Below, piece after piece: positions 37,187 through 44,622 of a DNA stretch of 64,000 bases. Source of the DNA: JANSWY01 sp965267245 (GTDB lineage Bacteria; Bacteroidota; Bacteroidia; Cytophagales; Cyclobacteriaceae); NCBI GenBank assembly GCA_965267245.1, contig OZ253939.1, positions 2,604,001 to 2,668,000 of the forward strand. The letters run 5' to 3'. The translations under genes and the position numbers were made by a program. Below the pieces are notes generated by a model that was given only the letters and a program-made list of their open reading frames with translations, made no database searches and was not told the DNA's origin. Every line of letters begins with the position of its first letter. The first letter of the stretch is position 1.

Positions 37187-37754
37187 CGCGCTCTTTGTAT
37201 TTCTTTGACTTCTTTAGCTTTTCGATCTGAGCATCGAGATCCTCCGGAAGAGAGTTGTTTTTAAATATTTCTGGAGTGAAGGCAAGTTCTAGTTCCGGCA
37301 TTTCAAATTGCTCATACATAGCAGCATCATTTGTTCCCATGAAATCTTTAATTATTTCATGCTGAATTCTCATTAGTGATGCATAAGCTTTAATATCTCC
37401 ATCCTTCAGAGCTTTCTTTATTCCCTTTCTAACGTCACCTAAATGGATATCTATCCAAAATTCTCTATCCAGGGGTGGTTGATCCTTCCGATATAACCTG
37501 GTAGTACGATCGTAAAGTGTTCTGGCTGTACGAGGAGAAATGGCAAAGAGCTTCTCAAGCATAGGTTCTACCTTCAGGCGGCTGCCATATTTCCGGATAA
37601 GCTTAGCGCAGGTGCGCATATTTTCCACATATTCCTGAAGTTTATCTGTGAGATCTGTTCTCTCCAGCTTATTCATGAGAAACTGGACCAACACATCCTC
37701 AGTAATTGTCTTGGTGGAAAGGACTTTATTAGGAGCTCTTTGAATTTCATCCAT
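37158..37754 (-). CDS. Terminase small subunit-like protein
   Basis: 198 residues from the ATG at 37754 (the upstream TTG-started extension overlaps the late element). Helical throughout with SPRTARTLYDRTTRLYR, a likely DNA-binding segment, and an acidic C-terminus. It overlaps terL by 29 nt, the place of the DNA-recognition subunit. The assignment relies on position and size. Confidence 0.6.
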   Translation of the reverse strand: MDEIQRAPNKVLSTKTITEDVLVQFLMNKLERTDLTDKLQEYVENMRTCAKLIRKYGSRLKVEPMLEKLFAISPRTARTLYDRTTRLYRKDQPPLDREFWIDIHLGDVRKGIKKALKDGDIKAYASLMRIQHEIIKDFMGTNDAAMYEQFEMPELELAFTPEIFKNNSLPEDLDAQIEKLKKSKKYKERGEYVEYEEV

Positions 37755-37758
37755 ACGA

Positions 37759-37796
37759 GCTAAACTAGCTGTATGAAATTTGAAGGTAAAGGACTT
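37759..37796 (-). promoter_or_regulatory. Late promoter-like element before terminase unit
   Basis: AAGTCCTT (37789-37796) ends 34 nt before the ATG at 37754. TAGTTTAG, one mismatch from TAnnTTTG, ends 5 nt before that ATG. Confidence 0.5.
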
Positions 37797-37892
37797 CAAA
37801 AGCTTATATATTTAGCATTTTTCAGTACTTTCGCTAATTACTTCATTCTGTTTAATTCAATAGCGGCAATTATTTGAATTAATTTATTAAGT

Positions 37893-38528
37893 ATGAGTAC
37901 ACCTAATTACAAGAAATTTTTTGATGAGAAAGTAATTCCACTACCTCCCATCAGATACCCAGCCATTATTACGTACGGTATTCTAATTTCATTAGCACTA
38001 ACTGTAGTTTACTGGCTTATTATGAGGCAATGGCTGCATGAACCAAGAACATCAACATTAATAACATTATTTAGTGGATTATTAGTTGCCATAAGCCTAA
38101 TATATAATGGTCGCTCCTTTAAAGAACGAATAGAACTAGACAGACGAGTTTTTTTTGAGACACTTGTTACCCATTGGTATAAGGAACTTAGTCCTCATGT
38201 TAGCGGAGCAAGAAAAATTCTTGAAACTAAAAAGCCATTACTCTCGTCTCAAGATGGAGCTAAAAAGCTGCAGGAGGAATTTCATCAAAATTCTGAACAG
38301 ATGGAATCATTTTATGCAGTGCTTAATTACCTGGAACACATGGCACTAATGGCTTCAACTGGCATGATTTATGAGGATGACCTCAAAAGAGCTTTTAAAT
38401 CAGTATACAAAGACTATTATGAAGATACAATGCAATTCATAAAGTTTAAGAGAGAAAAAGACAAGGATCATGAAGGTACAATGTTCTGTCATTTCCATGA
38501 ATTAAGTAGGAAGTGGTTCGCTTCATGA
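37893..38528 (+). CDS. Two-TM membrane protein, DUF4760-like (phage accessory)
   Basis: 211 residues, encoded against the surrounding late genes. Two N-terminal membrane segments (IITYGILISLALTVVYWLI and TLITLFSGLLVAISLIY) are followed by a soluble helical domain with ELDRRVFFETLVTHWYKELSPH and a late YEDDLKRAFKSVYKDYY, resembling DUF4760 proteins. Not expected in a virion. Accessory genes with this layout often act in superinfection exclusion or defence, which is inference. The next ORF overlaps its stop (ATGA). Confidence 0.6.
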   Translation: MSTPNYKKFFDEKVIPLPPIRYPAIITYGILISLALTVVYWLIMRQWLHEPRTSTLITLFSGLLVAISLIYNGRSFKERIELDRRVFFETLVTHWYKELSPHVSGARKILETKKPLLSSQDGAKKLQEEFHQNSEQMESFYAVLNYLEHMALMASTGMIYEDDLKRAFKSVYKDYYEDTMQFIKFKREKDKDHEGTMFCHFHELSRKWFAS

Positions 38529-38671
38529 AACAAAATGCGTATTTACACGTTAAATATATTACAATATTTTATAGGAATTGTCATATAATATTCCCGTTCA
38601 TCACAATATGTATTGGAATATTGCTTTCAATTGCTATATTTGAATCATTCGGAATGAAACCAAATTTATAG
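38525..38671 (+). CDS. 48-residue single-TM protein coupled to the DUF4760-like gene
   Basis: ATG overlaps the preceding TGA as ATGA. The product is MKQNAYLHVKYITIFYRNC followed by a hydrophobic helix HIIFPFITICIGILLSIAIF and ends TAG at 38671. The coupling and the clear membrane helix support a real gene. A small membrane partner of the upstream protein, or a toxin-like inner-membrane peptide, are both possible. Confidence 0.55.
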   Translation: MKQNAYLHVKYITIFYRNCHIIFPFITICIGILLSIAIFESFGMKPNL

Positions 38672-38774
38672 AATTATGAAAGATCTAGGAGGCTAACTGC
38701 CTGCAACACACAATTTAAGTTACTTGGTTTACTGAATCCAAGTAATAACTATCCGGTTTGAAAAATATTAGACG

Positions 38775-38808
38775 ACCCCTCTTAATTGAGGGGTTTGTTA
38801 TTTATTCA
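38775..38808 (+). terminator. Terminator of the 37.9-38.7 kb accessory unit (bidirectional stem)
   Basis: ACCCCTC pairs with GAGGGGT around TTAATT (38775-38794) and is followed by TTGTTATTTATT. It separates the plus-strand pair from the converging 216-residue gene. An 8 bp hairpin (TTACTTGG/CCAAGTAA) lies just upstream at about 38723-38748. Confidence 0.75.
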
Positions 38809-39452
38809 CCCCCTATCCTTCTCTCACATTCCTGAAGTACCTGCTCGTAAAATGGTAGTTTTTCTTTGGGCATAGATCCTTTCTTTGCTTTGGTGATGTA
38901 GGCCCGGTAATTGTTCCGGATCCGGATAAGATCCTCTGTGGTTTCGGCTCCTTCAAATTTTTCCTGGACCTCATTAGAAGGTGCCTGTGGGAGCTGCTTA
39001 TACTTGTAGTGAAAATTTATATGATACCAGCAATCCTTTATCGTATCATCCAACCTGATAATTTGCTTACTGATGGCTAATATCTCCTCACTGCTGGAAT
39101 TTTGTTCTACAAGTAATATATGTTGACCTCTCAGCACGTCCTGCTCTCTCACGGCGTTATTTCGCCGCTTCACAATTTCCTTTAGTTCATCCGGATATTC
39201 CTCAATCTTAATTGTTTGCTTTTGCCTGCCATCAATCTTAATAAATATTTTTTCAGGCTCTTTATATTGGTCTTCTTCTTTGGTGATAAGCGAAAGGAGC
39301 TCATTATGTAGCTTCTTCCTGAAAAACTTGTTTTCTCCGCGGCTCAGTACATTGATCAATCCAATATCATCACTGAATTCCTTTAGTAAATCAATTGCTT
39401 CCTGGTAGTCCCAACTGGTGAGTACTTGCTTTATCCTGGTGTTTCGATCCAT
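38802..39452 (-). CDS. Hypothetical phage protein of the head block
   Basis: 216 residues from the ATG at 39452; the longer frame begins inside a terminator hairpin and is rejected. Highly charged and helical (ELKEIVKRRNNAVREQ, TEDLIRIRNNYRAYITKAKKG). No motif recognised. It follows a terminator by 11 nt and lacks the late element seen before other units, so it may be read through or use another signal. Confidence 0.5.
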   Translation of the reverse strand: MDRNTRIKQVLTSWDYQEAIDLLKEFSDDIGLINVLSRGENKFFRKKLHNELLSLITKEEDQYKEPEKIFIKIDGRQKQTIKIEEYPDELKEIVKRRNNAVREQDVLRGQHILLVEQNSSSEEILAISKQIIRLDDTIKDCWYHINFHYKYKQLPQAPSNEVQEKFEGAETTEDLIRIRNNYRAYITKAKKGSMPKEKLPFYEQVLQECERRIGGE

Positions 39453-39455
39453 AGT

Positions 39456-39485
39456 GAATAAAAAGCCCCACACATGATGGGGCTT
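39456..39485 (-). terminator. Intrinsic terminator after the secreted 127-residue protein gene
   Basis: AAGCCCCA pairs with TGGGGCTT around a 7 nt loop (39463-39485), with TTTTTATT following on the minus strand. Confidence 0.85.
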
Positions 39486-39552
39486 AATGAATAATTATCA
39501 AGATTAATTTCTTTTTAGTTTATCTGTTTGATACGGGAGCAGTGCTCCTCAA

Positions 39553-39936
39553 CTACACGAAAGCACACCTCCCTACATCTAATGTTGCAAAGTAGCGTCT
39601 TTCAATAGAAGGCTTCTTGTTTAAGCTGTAGTCTCCAATTTTGACTGAATAGGCGGGTGAAGATCTTCCTCCCTCTGCAGGTGTCACAATTTGTATTGCT
39701 TTAGCAACATTTGGAGCCGGTAGCTGATAACATAACGCGACTTTAATTGTGACGGACTCTTCAATCTGTGCATCTACAATGACCGTTTCCGGAGCAATGT
39801 GAACCGCATCAGACTGAATGTCTGTGAGTGTGAAAGATTCTTCAGCATCAGAAGTGATTACACTGGTATTGGAGGGACCAGCGGATAGCGTGAAACAACA
39901 TAGTAACACTGCTATCACTGAAAGTATATATTTCAT
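39553..39936 (-). CDS. Secreted protein encoded within the head gene block
   Basis: 127 residues from the ATG at 39936, chosen because it gives a clean signal peptide (MKYILSVIAVLLCCFTLSAG) and the right spacing to the late element. The mature part is beta-rich with a single late Cys. An exported protein between head genes is unusual; it may be an accessory protein altering the envelope of the lysogen or the infected cell. Flanked by terminators on both sides, so it is its own unit. Confidence 0.6.
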   Translation of the reverse strand: MKYILSVIAVLLCCFTLSAGPSNTSVITSDAEESFTLTDIQSDAVHIAPETVIVDAQIEESVTIKVALCYQLPAPNVAKAIQIVTPAEGGRSSPAYSVKIGDYSLNKKPSIERRYFATLDVGRCAFV

Positions 39937-39940
39937 GAAT

Positions 39941-39978
39941 CTGAATTTAGCTGAACGCAATTGCGTATGAAGGGACAA
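39941..39978 (-). promoter_or_regulatory. Late promoter-like element before the secreted protein gene
   Basis: TTGTCCCT (39971-39978) ends 34 nt before the ATG at 39936; a TAAATTCA box ends 5 nt before it. A perfect palindrome ACGCAATTGCGT (39955-39966) lies in the spacer. Confidence 0.6.
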
Positions 39979-40008
39979 AAAAAGAACCCCGGAATAAACC
40001 AGGGCTCT
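39976..40008 (-). terminator. Intrinsic terminator after the 78-residue gene
   Basis: AGAGCCCTGG pairs with CCGGGGTTCT (two wobbles) around TTTATT on the minus strand, followed by a T-run that merges with the next TTGTCCCT element. Confidence 0.85.
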
Positions 40009-40037
40009 TGAACAGGATGCATGAAATAAGTATTGGC

Positions 40038-40271
40038 TTACTTACTTGCAGATGCGTTAGGACTTGTTTTCTGTTTTTTAACCAGGTATCTGAAATGCTC
40101 ATCATCCGCGAGTTTTTCAGCTTGCTCCCTGGTAATTGTCCTCAGGTCATACCAAATACCTTTGAATCTCAATTTGCCAGGTATGATACCCTTTACTTCA
40201 AAATCACCTTGCAGCTCTGCCGGAAGTTGATTCTCTTTTTTCAGTTTTTCTAATTCTTCTGGTTTCAACAT
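40038..40271 (-). CDS. Small phage protein, possible head completion factor
   Basis: 77 residues from the ATG at 40271, just after the upstream stop at 40276. Contains KGIWYDLRTITREQAEKLADDEHFRYL, a pattern like small head-fibre or connector proteins that describe capsid-associated domains in Bacteroidota phages, but no firm family is recognised. Last gene of the capsid unit before a terminator. Confidence 0.5.
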   Translation of the reverse strand: MLKPEELEKLKKENQLPAELQGDFEVKGIIPGKLRFKGIWYDLRTITREQAEKLADDEHFRYLVKKQKTSPNASASK

Positions 40272-40275
40272 GACT

Positions 40276-40818
40276 TTAAGCTGCTGGAGTTTGAGAAATA
40301 AGACCATTGTAGAAGACACCTACTTCACCTACTGCTTCAAACATGAGTTTAGTAGCTTTTTCGTCTTCTATCACAATACCTCCCGGTAAATCACCGCTCT
40401 TAATTACTGCGGGCAATTTAGGAGTACCAAGTAACCTGAAGTCACCATTAGCAGTTTCTTGAACGATGATAAAATCATCATTCTTGTGCTCTTTAATCCA
40501 GCCTACTACAGCTGGACTTATTCTGGGATGATGCAGGTTTAAAGTATTCTTTCCTGCCAGAGATCCTGCTTCACCTATAAGTGAACCGTCCAGGCTGCTT
40601 TTTTGTACCTGGCTCTGGAATACCCTGAAGTAACCACCAGTAAGAAAGGTGATGTCATCAGGAGATTCTATGGTGACAGACTCTGCATAATTAGCAGGAG
40701 ATGCTGGCAAATCCGGAAAAGAAAGTATTTCATCCACCAGTGCCAGGTAGGTATTTATACTAAGACCGGCATAACCATCCCCACCACTGTTTTTCAAAAG
40801 GTCTGAGAAATCTGGCAT
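40276..40818 (-). CDS. Phage protein downstream of capsid (putative head decoration or adaptor)
   Basis: 180 residues, soluble, not recognised. It has EEDKATKLMFEAVGEVGVFYN style strands and a central HHPRISPAVVGWIKEHKNDD. It is 2 nt after the preceding gene. By position it could be a decoration, completion or head-closure protein. Confidence 0.45.
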   Translation of the reverse strand: MPDFSDLLKNSGGDGYAGLSINTYLALVDEILSFPDLPASPANYAESVTIESPDDITFLTGGYFRVFQSQVQKSSLDGSLIGEAGSLAGKNTLNLHHPRISPAVVGWIKEHKNDDFIIVQETANGDFRLLGTPKLPAVIKSGDLPGGIVIEDEKATKLMFEAVGEVGVFYNGLISQTPAA

Positions 40819-40820
40819 GA

Positions 40821-41189
40821 TTACTTCGTTACAGGTTTAACAATTGCATTCTTTGAGATCAAGTAATCCATTGCTGGAATATCTTCCACCTTACCTTTCT
40901 CATTTCTTGCTTTTACTTTCACCATGTCATTTTTCTTCACTTCAAGATCTTTTGCAGTGAAGATTCTGGACCCATGGCCTGGTAGCTTGAATGTAGGTAT
41001 CTCTACCAGGTATTCTTTGCCACCATACTTCACCACCTTGCCTTTATTGACAGGTGCCTCTGCTTCCAGCTCCTGAGTGGCCTCAGTAAGAAGTTCCTTT
41101 TGCGATTCGCTTTCCAGGACGAAAGCCTTGAGAGCTTCAGGATCTTTCTGAAGCTCGGCTAATAATTTATCTAAGTCTTTTGTTTCCAT
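40821..41189 (-). CDS. Hypothetical head-region protein
   Basis: 122 residues. A helical acidic N-terminus (DKLLAELQKDPEALKAFVLE) is followed by a compact beta domain (KVVKYGGKEYLVEIPTFKLPG). Its start overlaps the capsid stop by one base. A capsid-associated role is likely; no family recognised. Confidence 0.5.
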   Translation of the reverse strand: METKDLDKLLAELQKDPEALKAFVLESESQKELLTEATQELEAEAPVNKGKVVKYGGKEYLVEIPTFKLPGHGSRIFTAKDLEVKKNDMVKVKARNEKGKVEDIPAMDYLISKNAIVKPVTK

Positions 41190-42274
41190 TACGGTTGATC
41201 GTTTACGTACAACATTTGTAGATCTGCAATCTGGAACGTCAACATGAAATTCATGATTGCTTTATAACCGTGAAGTGTCTCCACGATCTTTCCTACCTTG
41301 TTAAGGTCACTGGTAGCATCAATACCAGGTATGAGGTTCATAGGATCTGTGATCATGATCCTTCTGCTATCCTTCATCCAGGTAACAGGCTTCACCTTCA
41401 ATCTACCACCGGTACCCTTTAAAGTGAATTCCTTACCCTCTTCCAAATCAGTACCTCCAATACCCTGGCCGGTACCAAATTTTGAATTATGGTGAGTAAC
41501 CAGGTCCTTTACAGAATCAAATGAAGCTAAAGCCTTAAGGCCTCTGCCCTTATTGTTCTTATGCGCTTCAGGAATAGCATCCCATTGTGTCATGTACGCA
41601 TCGTATGCATCAGTATCGTCATAAGCACCGGTAACAATAGGAGATAGGTTTGTGGCAAGAATCTCATTTGCAATGATCGTACCAGGACCATCAAAAATGA
41701 CTTTGTTATCCACGTCATCCCATTTAGCCTGATGCGTAGTAGGAGACTCAGCTGCCAATGTTGCCTGATTAGCTTCATAAACTATGTCATTGAAGTATAC
41801 CAGGTCACCAGATGAGTATGCAGTAGCATTATCCCAGTCTGATGGGTCATTGTGATATTTTGACAGGTAGAAATTGTCATTCAGCTCACTGTGAAGCTTT
41901 TCAAATTCCCTTCTCCATTTCCAGGCTGCAAATGGCTCACGAATGGCATTTGGAGCTAGCATTTCACTCTGGAATGTTTCTCTCTCTTCCTGGATATCCA
42001 CCTGAAAGATCTTCATTCCGTAGCGTGGTGTAAGCTTACGCTTAGTCCAGCTTCTTTTGCTTTTCACAGACTCAATGGCTGTGTTTAGAGGTCTTGCGCC
42101 CTCTTCTGTCACCATTTTGTTTAGTGAAACCTCCGTACGCACGTTTCTTCTCACCCCTGGAAGATCCATAAGGAAATCCAGTCCGTTTAGCATCTGCATG
42201 ATCAGCTTTTTGTCATGCTTTTCGATGTAGCCTTTAATGGCTGATATATCAGTTTTAACTGTTTGAGTAGGCAT
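41189..42274 (-). CDS. Major capsid protein with CBM5/12-like insert
   Basis: 361 residues, directly after the S49 protease gene and overlapping it by one base, the normal place of the capsid gene. N- and C-terminal parts (LDFLMDLPGVRRNVRTEVS, SVKDLVTHHNSKF, RRIMITDPMNLIPG) resemble capsid proteins of Bacteroidota prophages. Residues 147-186 look foreign: WDNATAYSSGDLVYFNDIV with a late AKW, the W...Y..GD.V.Y...Y.A...W layout of chitin-binding-like CBM5/12 modules. Such a module inserted in a surface loop would be displayed on every capsomer. The capsid call is probable; the insert call is pattern based. Confidence 0.72.
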   Translation of the reverse strand: MPTQTVKTDISAIKGYIEKHDKKLIMQMLNGLDFLMDLPGVRRNVRTEVSLNKMVTEEGARPLNTAIESVKSKRSWTKRKLTPRYGMKIFQVDIQEERETFQSEMLAPNAIREPFAAWKWRREFEKLHSELNDNFYLSKYHNDPSDWDNATAYSSGDLVYFNDIVYEANQATLAAESPTTHQAKWDDVDNKVIFDGPGTIIANEILATNLSPIVTGAYDDTDAYDAYMTQWDAIPEAHKNNKGRGLKALASFDSVKDLVTHHNSKFGTGQGIGGTDLEEGKEFTLKGTGGRLKVKPVTWMKDSRRIMITDPMNLIPGIDATSDLNKVGKIVETLHGYKAIMNFMLTFQIADLQMLYVNDQP

Positions 42275-43656
42275 TATCCATTAATTTGGTTGAGTACACT
42301 GTCAATTTCCGCATCAGCTTCTGAGTAAAACTCATCATGCCCATCCTCTTCCTGAGAGTTCTCCGGTCCATCATTCTTTTTGATGGCGCGAATAGGTTTA
42401 GGTGCCTGGGATCCTAACTTTTCTACCTCTGCCTGGCTTTCAGATAATTCTCCCTGAATTCCAGTGATGGCACCTGGCAGGTCATATTCTGCTACTTCTT
42501 CATCAGTAGCCTCCGGCTCTATGGTGCGAACGGATGCTGCAAAAGCCTCAAATAACGCCTCGTTATTCGATTGCAGCTCCTGGTGCTGGCTGGCATCTAC
42601 TACCAAATAGGCAGTGATACCAGCCTTCTGAAGCTCATCGTTCACCGCCTGAATATCTTCGGCAGTAACGGCTTCACCGTTTTTCTGCTTAGCTGCTAAG
42701 GCAGTAAGCGCTTTGAACTTGTTTAACATATTTGAATTTTGATTTGAATTGCTCTGCTTAGATGTATCGGGAAGTTCTATGCCTGCCAGCTCATAAGCCT
42801 TAGCGACAGCAGCATCAAAATTTCCGATGCTGTCTGCCAGGCCCATCTCGATAGCTGACTGACCGAAATATATTTTACCGGTGAGTGGCTCATTACCTTT
42901 CATATTCAGGCTTTCACCCCGGTTTTCCGTAACATTTAACTTAAACTGATCATTGAGTGGGTTGAGCAGCTCCTCTTTGATGGACTTTTCCTTTCCTTCC
43001 AGCATTTCCCTGAATGCCTTATTCTTATCAGGAGAATCATCAGCCACCACAAAAAACTCTTTAGCGCCCAGCTTCTCCAGGATACCAACAATGTCTATCC
43101 CGGATATCATAGTGCCTATGGATCCTACACCTGCTGTTTTACCATTTAACATGATGTGGTTGCAGCCACTAAACGCCCAGTAACCAGCGCTGTAAACTCC
43201 ATGCTCCACAAAACCTACTACAGGCTTTTCACAGGACTGGATAACATTAGCAAATTGCTCTGTACCCATCACTGTACCTCCCGGAGTATCACCCATCAAA
43301 ATGATTGCCTTGATGTTTTCATGCTTATCAGCAGCTTTTATTCTGATGGATAATTCCTGGGTGCCTGGTATTCCCCAGTATCCCTCAGGAGTGAGTGCGT
43401 TTTTAACAGGAATAACAGCTATGGAATTTTCTGTGGCCTCATCATAAGCGCTGATTGCCATGGATCCATCCTCTGCAATGGCTACAGCAAATGGTAAATG
43501 ATCTTCAATATTTTGCTGGATCCTATCTTCTGAAAATGACAGATTGGTACCAGAGCGGAGAGCTGCCACCAGTACCACCAAAGAATTATAGGCAGCCTGA
43601 TCATCTATAGCCCAGGCACCTGAAACAAGATTGTTTAGGAGTTGCAAATTTGCCAT
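42274..43656 (-). CDS. S49 (SppA/ClpP-like) head maturation protease fused to scaffold
   Basis: 460 residues. Residues 80-260 are an S49 peptidase: IILMGDTPGGTVMG oxyanion region, nucleophile Ser156 in EHGVYSAGYW, and AGVGSIGTMISGIDIVG. The C-terminal 200 residues are acidic, helical and Gln/Glu rich (AAKQKNGEAVTAEDIQAVNDEL, GELSESQAEVEKLGS), typical of a built-in scaffolding domain that is cleaved on maturation. Gene order protease then capsid supports this. Confidence 0.87.
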   Translation of the reverse strand: MANLQLLNNLVSGAWAIDDQAAYNSLVVLVAALRSGTNLSFSEDRIQQNIEDHLPFAVAIAEDGSMAISAYDEATENSIAVIPVKNALTPEGYWGIPGTQELSIRIKAADKHENIKAIILMGDTPGGTVMGTEQFANVIQSCEKPVVGFVEHGVYSAGYWAFSGCNHIMLNGKTAGVGSIGTMISGIDIVGILEKLGAKEFFVVADDSPDKNKAFREMLEGKEKSIKEELLNPLNDQFKLNVTENRGESLNMKGNEPLTGKIYFGQSAIEMGLADSIGNFDAAVAKAYELAGIELPDTSKQSNSNQNSNMLNKFKALTALAAKQKNGEAVTAEDIQAVNDELQKAGITAYLVVDASQHQELQSNNEALFEAFAASVRTIEPEATDEEVAEYDLPGAITGIQGELSESQAEVEKLGSQAPKPIRAIKKNDGPENSQEEDGHDEFYSEADAEIDSVLNQING

Positions 43657-43659
43657 CTA

Positions 43660-43699
43660 AGGCAATGGTATATATATAGGTCTGCATGTATAGGGACTT
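43660..43699 (-). promoter_or_regulatory. Late promoter-like element before protease-capsid unit
   Basis: AAGTCCCT (43692-43699) ends 35 nt before the ATG at 43656. TACCATTG, one mismatch from TAnnTTTG, ends 6 nt before it. Confidence 0.55.
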
Positions 43700-44171
43700 A
43701 CACCAGGTCTACCAGGCGTGATCTCTCTGATGTGACCGCTGAAATGGTATACTGAAAATGATTAGGCTGGGGTACCTGAGTGCCACTGTCTTTACCCACA
43801 CGCTGATAAAGCACATTTTCTTCATCTCCTATTATAGTGGCCTGGCCATTGTTATCTATAAGGAGTATCCACAGTCCTTTCACACCTACCTTTTTCAGCT
43901 GGTCACGGATCTCCTGTCTATCCTTATGAATACGAAATGTAATAGTAGGCGTGTAGCTGAGGCCGTGATCGTCCAGCTGATCTGGTTCTGCAAACCGCAC
44001 AGACTCACGAGGTACTTTTATCTCATAGAAATAATTGTCTATTAATGCCTGGGAAATCTGCACCGGATCTTCCAAAAAATCTATTTGCCCGGTAGCCTCT
44101 GACCTGAGCGCGTAGTAAATCTTATAATTACCACCATAGTTTTCTCCGCTATGCCGCTGAATTTCGCTCAT
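43698..44171 (-). CDS. Hypothetical phage protein at the start of the late region
   Basis: 157 residues, beta-rich (TPTITFRIHKDRQEIRDQL, GLWILLIDNNGQATIIG). Not recognised. Its start overlaps the upstream gene by 23 nt and it precedes the protease unit by 41 nt. It may be a morphogenesis or tail protein displaced to this position. Confidence 0.45.
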   Translation of the reverse strand: MSEIQRHSGENYGGNYKIYYALRSEATGQIDFLEDPVQISQALIDNYFYEIKVPRESVRFAEPDQLDDHGLSYTPTITFRIHKDRQEIRDQLKKVGVKGLWILLIDNNGQATIIGDEENVLYQRVGKDSGTQVPQPNHFQYTISAVTSERSRLVDLV

Positions 44172-44607
44172 TTAGTTTCTGGTTTTGCTCCTGCTTTCTT
44201 TTATACTCACGGTTATACCGCTTATAGGCTGTATCAAAATCATATTCATCCAGTGTAATTTCATACATCTTCAGGAATTCTCTAAGAGGCGCCCATGGAC
44301 CATAGAGATCTCTACGCACGTCCACATACTCTACCATTCTGCGGGCAAAGCATTTTTCAAAATACTGCACCATACTGTACTGATGTCTGTGAGAGCTGCT
44401 CTCCATAAGTACCTTCACCGGGATACGCTTCTTTCGTTTTGCCAGAGACTTCTTTACATTATCAGTATCACGGTTATACACCGGAAAAACAGCATTACTA
44501 AGATTTAGCACTCCATCTTCCAGCCATTTCTCTTCCCGCAAAACAAACCTGTAAATGTGCACCGGGAAGTATACTGTCACTATTTTTTTTCTGGAAATTC
44601 TAGACAT
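44149..44607 (-). CDS. Hypothetical basic phage protein, first late gene
   Basis: 152 residues from the ATG at 44607. A GTG at 44580 is a strong alternative start (143 residues), because it sits exactly 34 nt after a TTGTCCTT element, like the other late genes. The protein is very basic (KKSLAKRKKRIPVKVL, the tail KRYNREYKRKQEQNQ) and may bind DNA or RNA. No family recognised. As first gene of the late operon it could be a late regulator or a packaging factor. Confidence 0.5.
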   Translation of the reverse strand: MSRISRKKIVTVYFPVHIYRFVLREEKWLEDGVLNLSNAVFPVYNRDTDNVKKSLAKRKKRIPVKVLMESSSHRHQYSMVQYFEKCFARRMVEYVDVRRDLYGPWAPLREFLKMYEITLDEYDFDTAYKRYNREYKRKQEQNQKLNERNSAA

Positions 44608-44622
44608 ATAGACTAAGGACAA
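44585..44622 (-). promoter_or_regulatory. Late promoter-like element at the start of the late operon
   Basis: TTGTCCTTAG (44613-44622) is identical to 35341-35350. TTGTCCTT ends 34 nt before the GTG at 44580 and 7 nt before the ATG at 44607. The -7 box is poor here (TAGAATTT at an early offset). Confidence 0.5.

Noticed and set aside
37508..37513. CGATCG inside the terminase small subunit gene as another start-associated motif
   Set aside because: It is internal to a coding region and not near a start codon.
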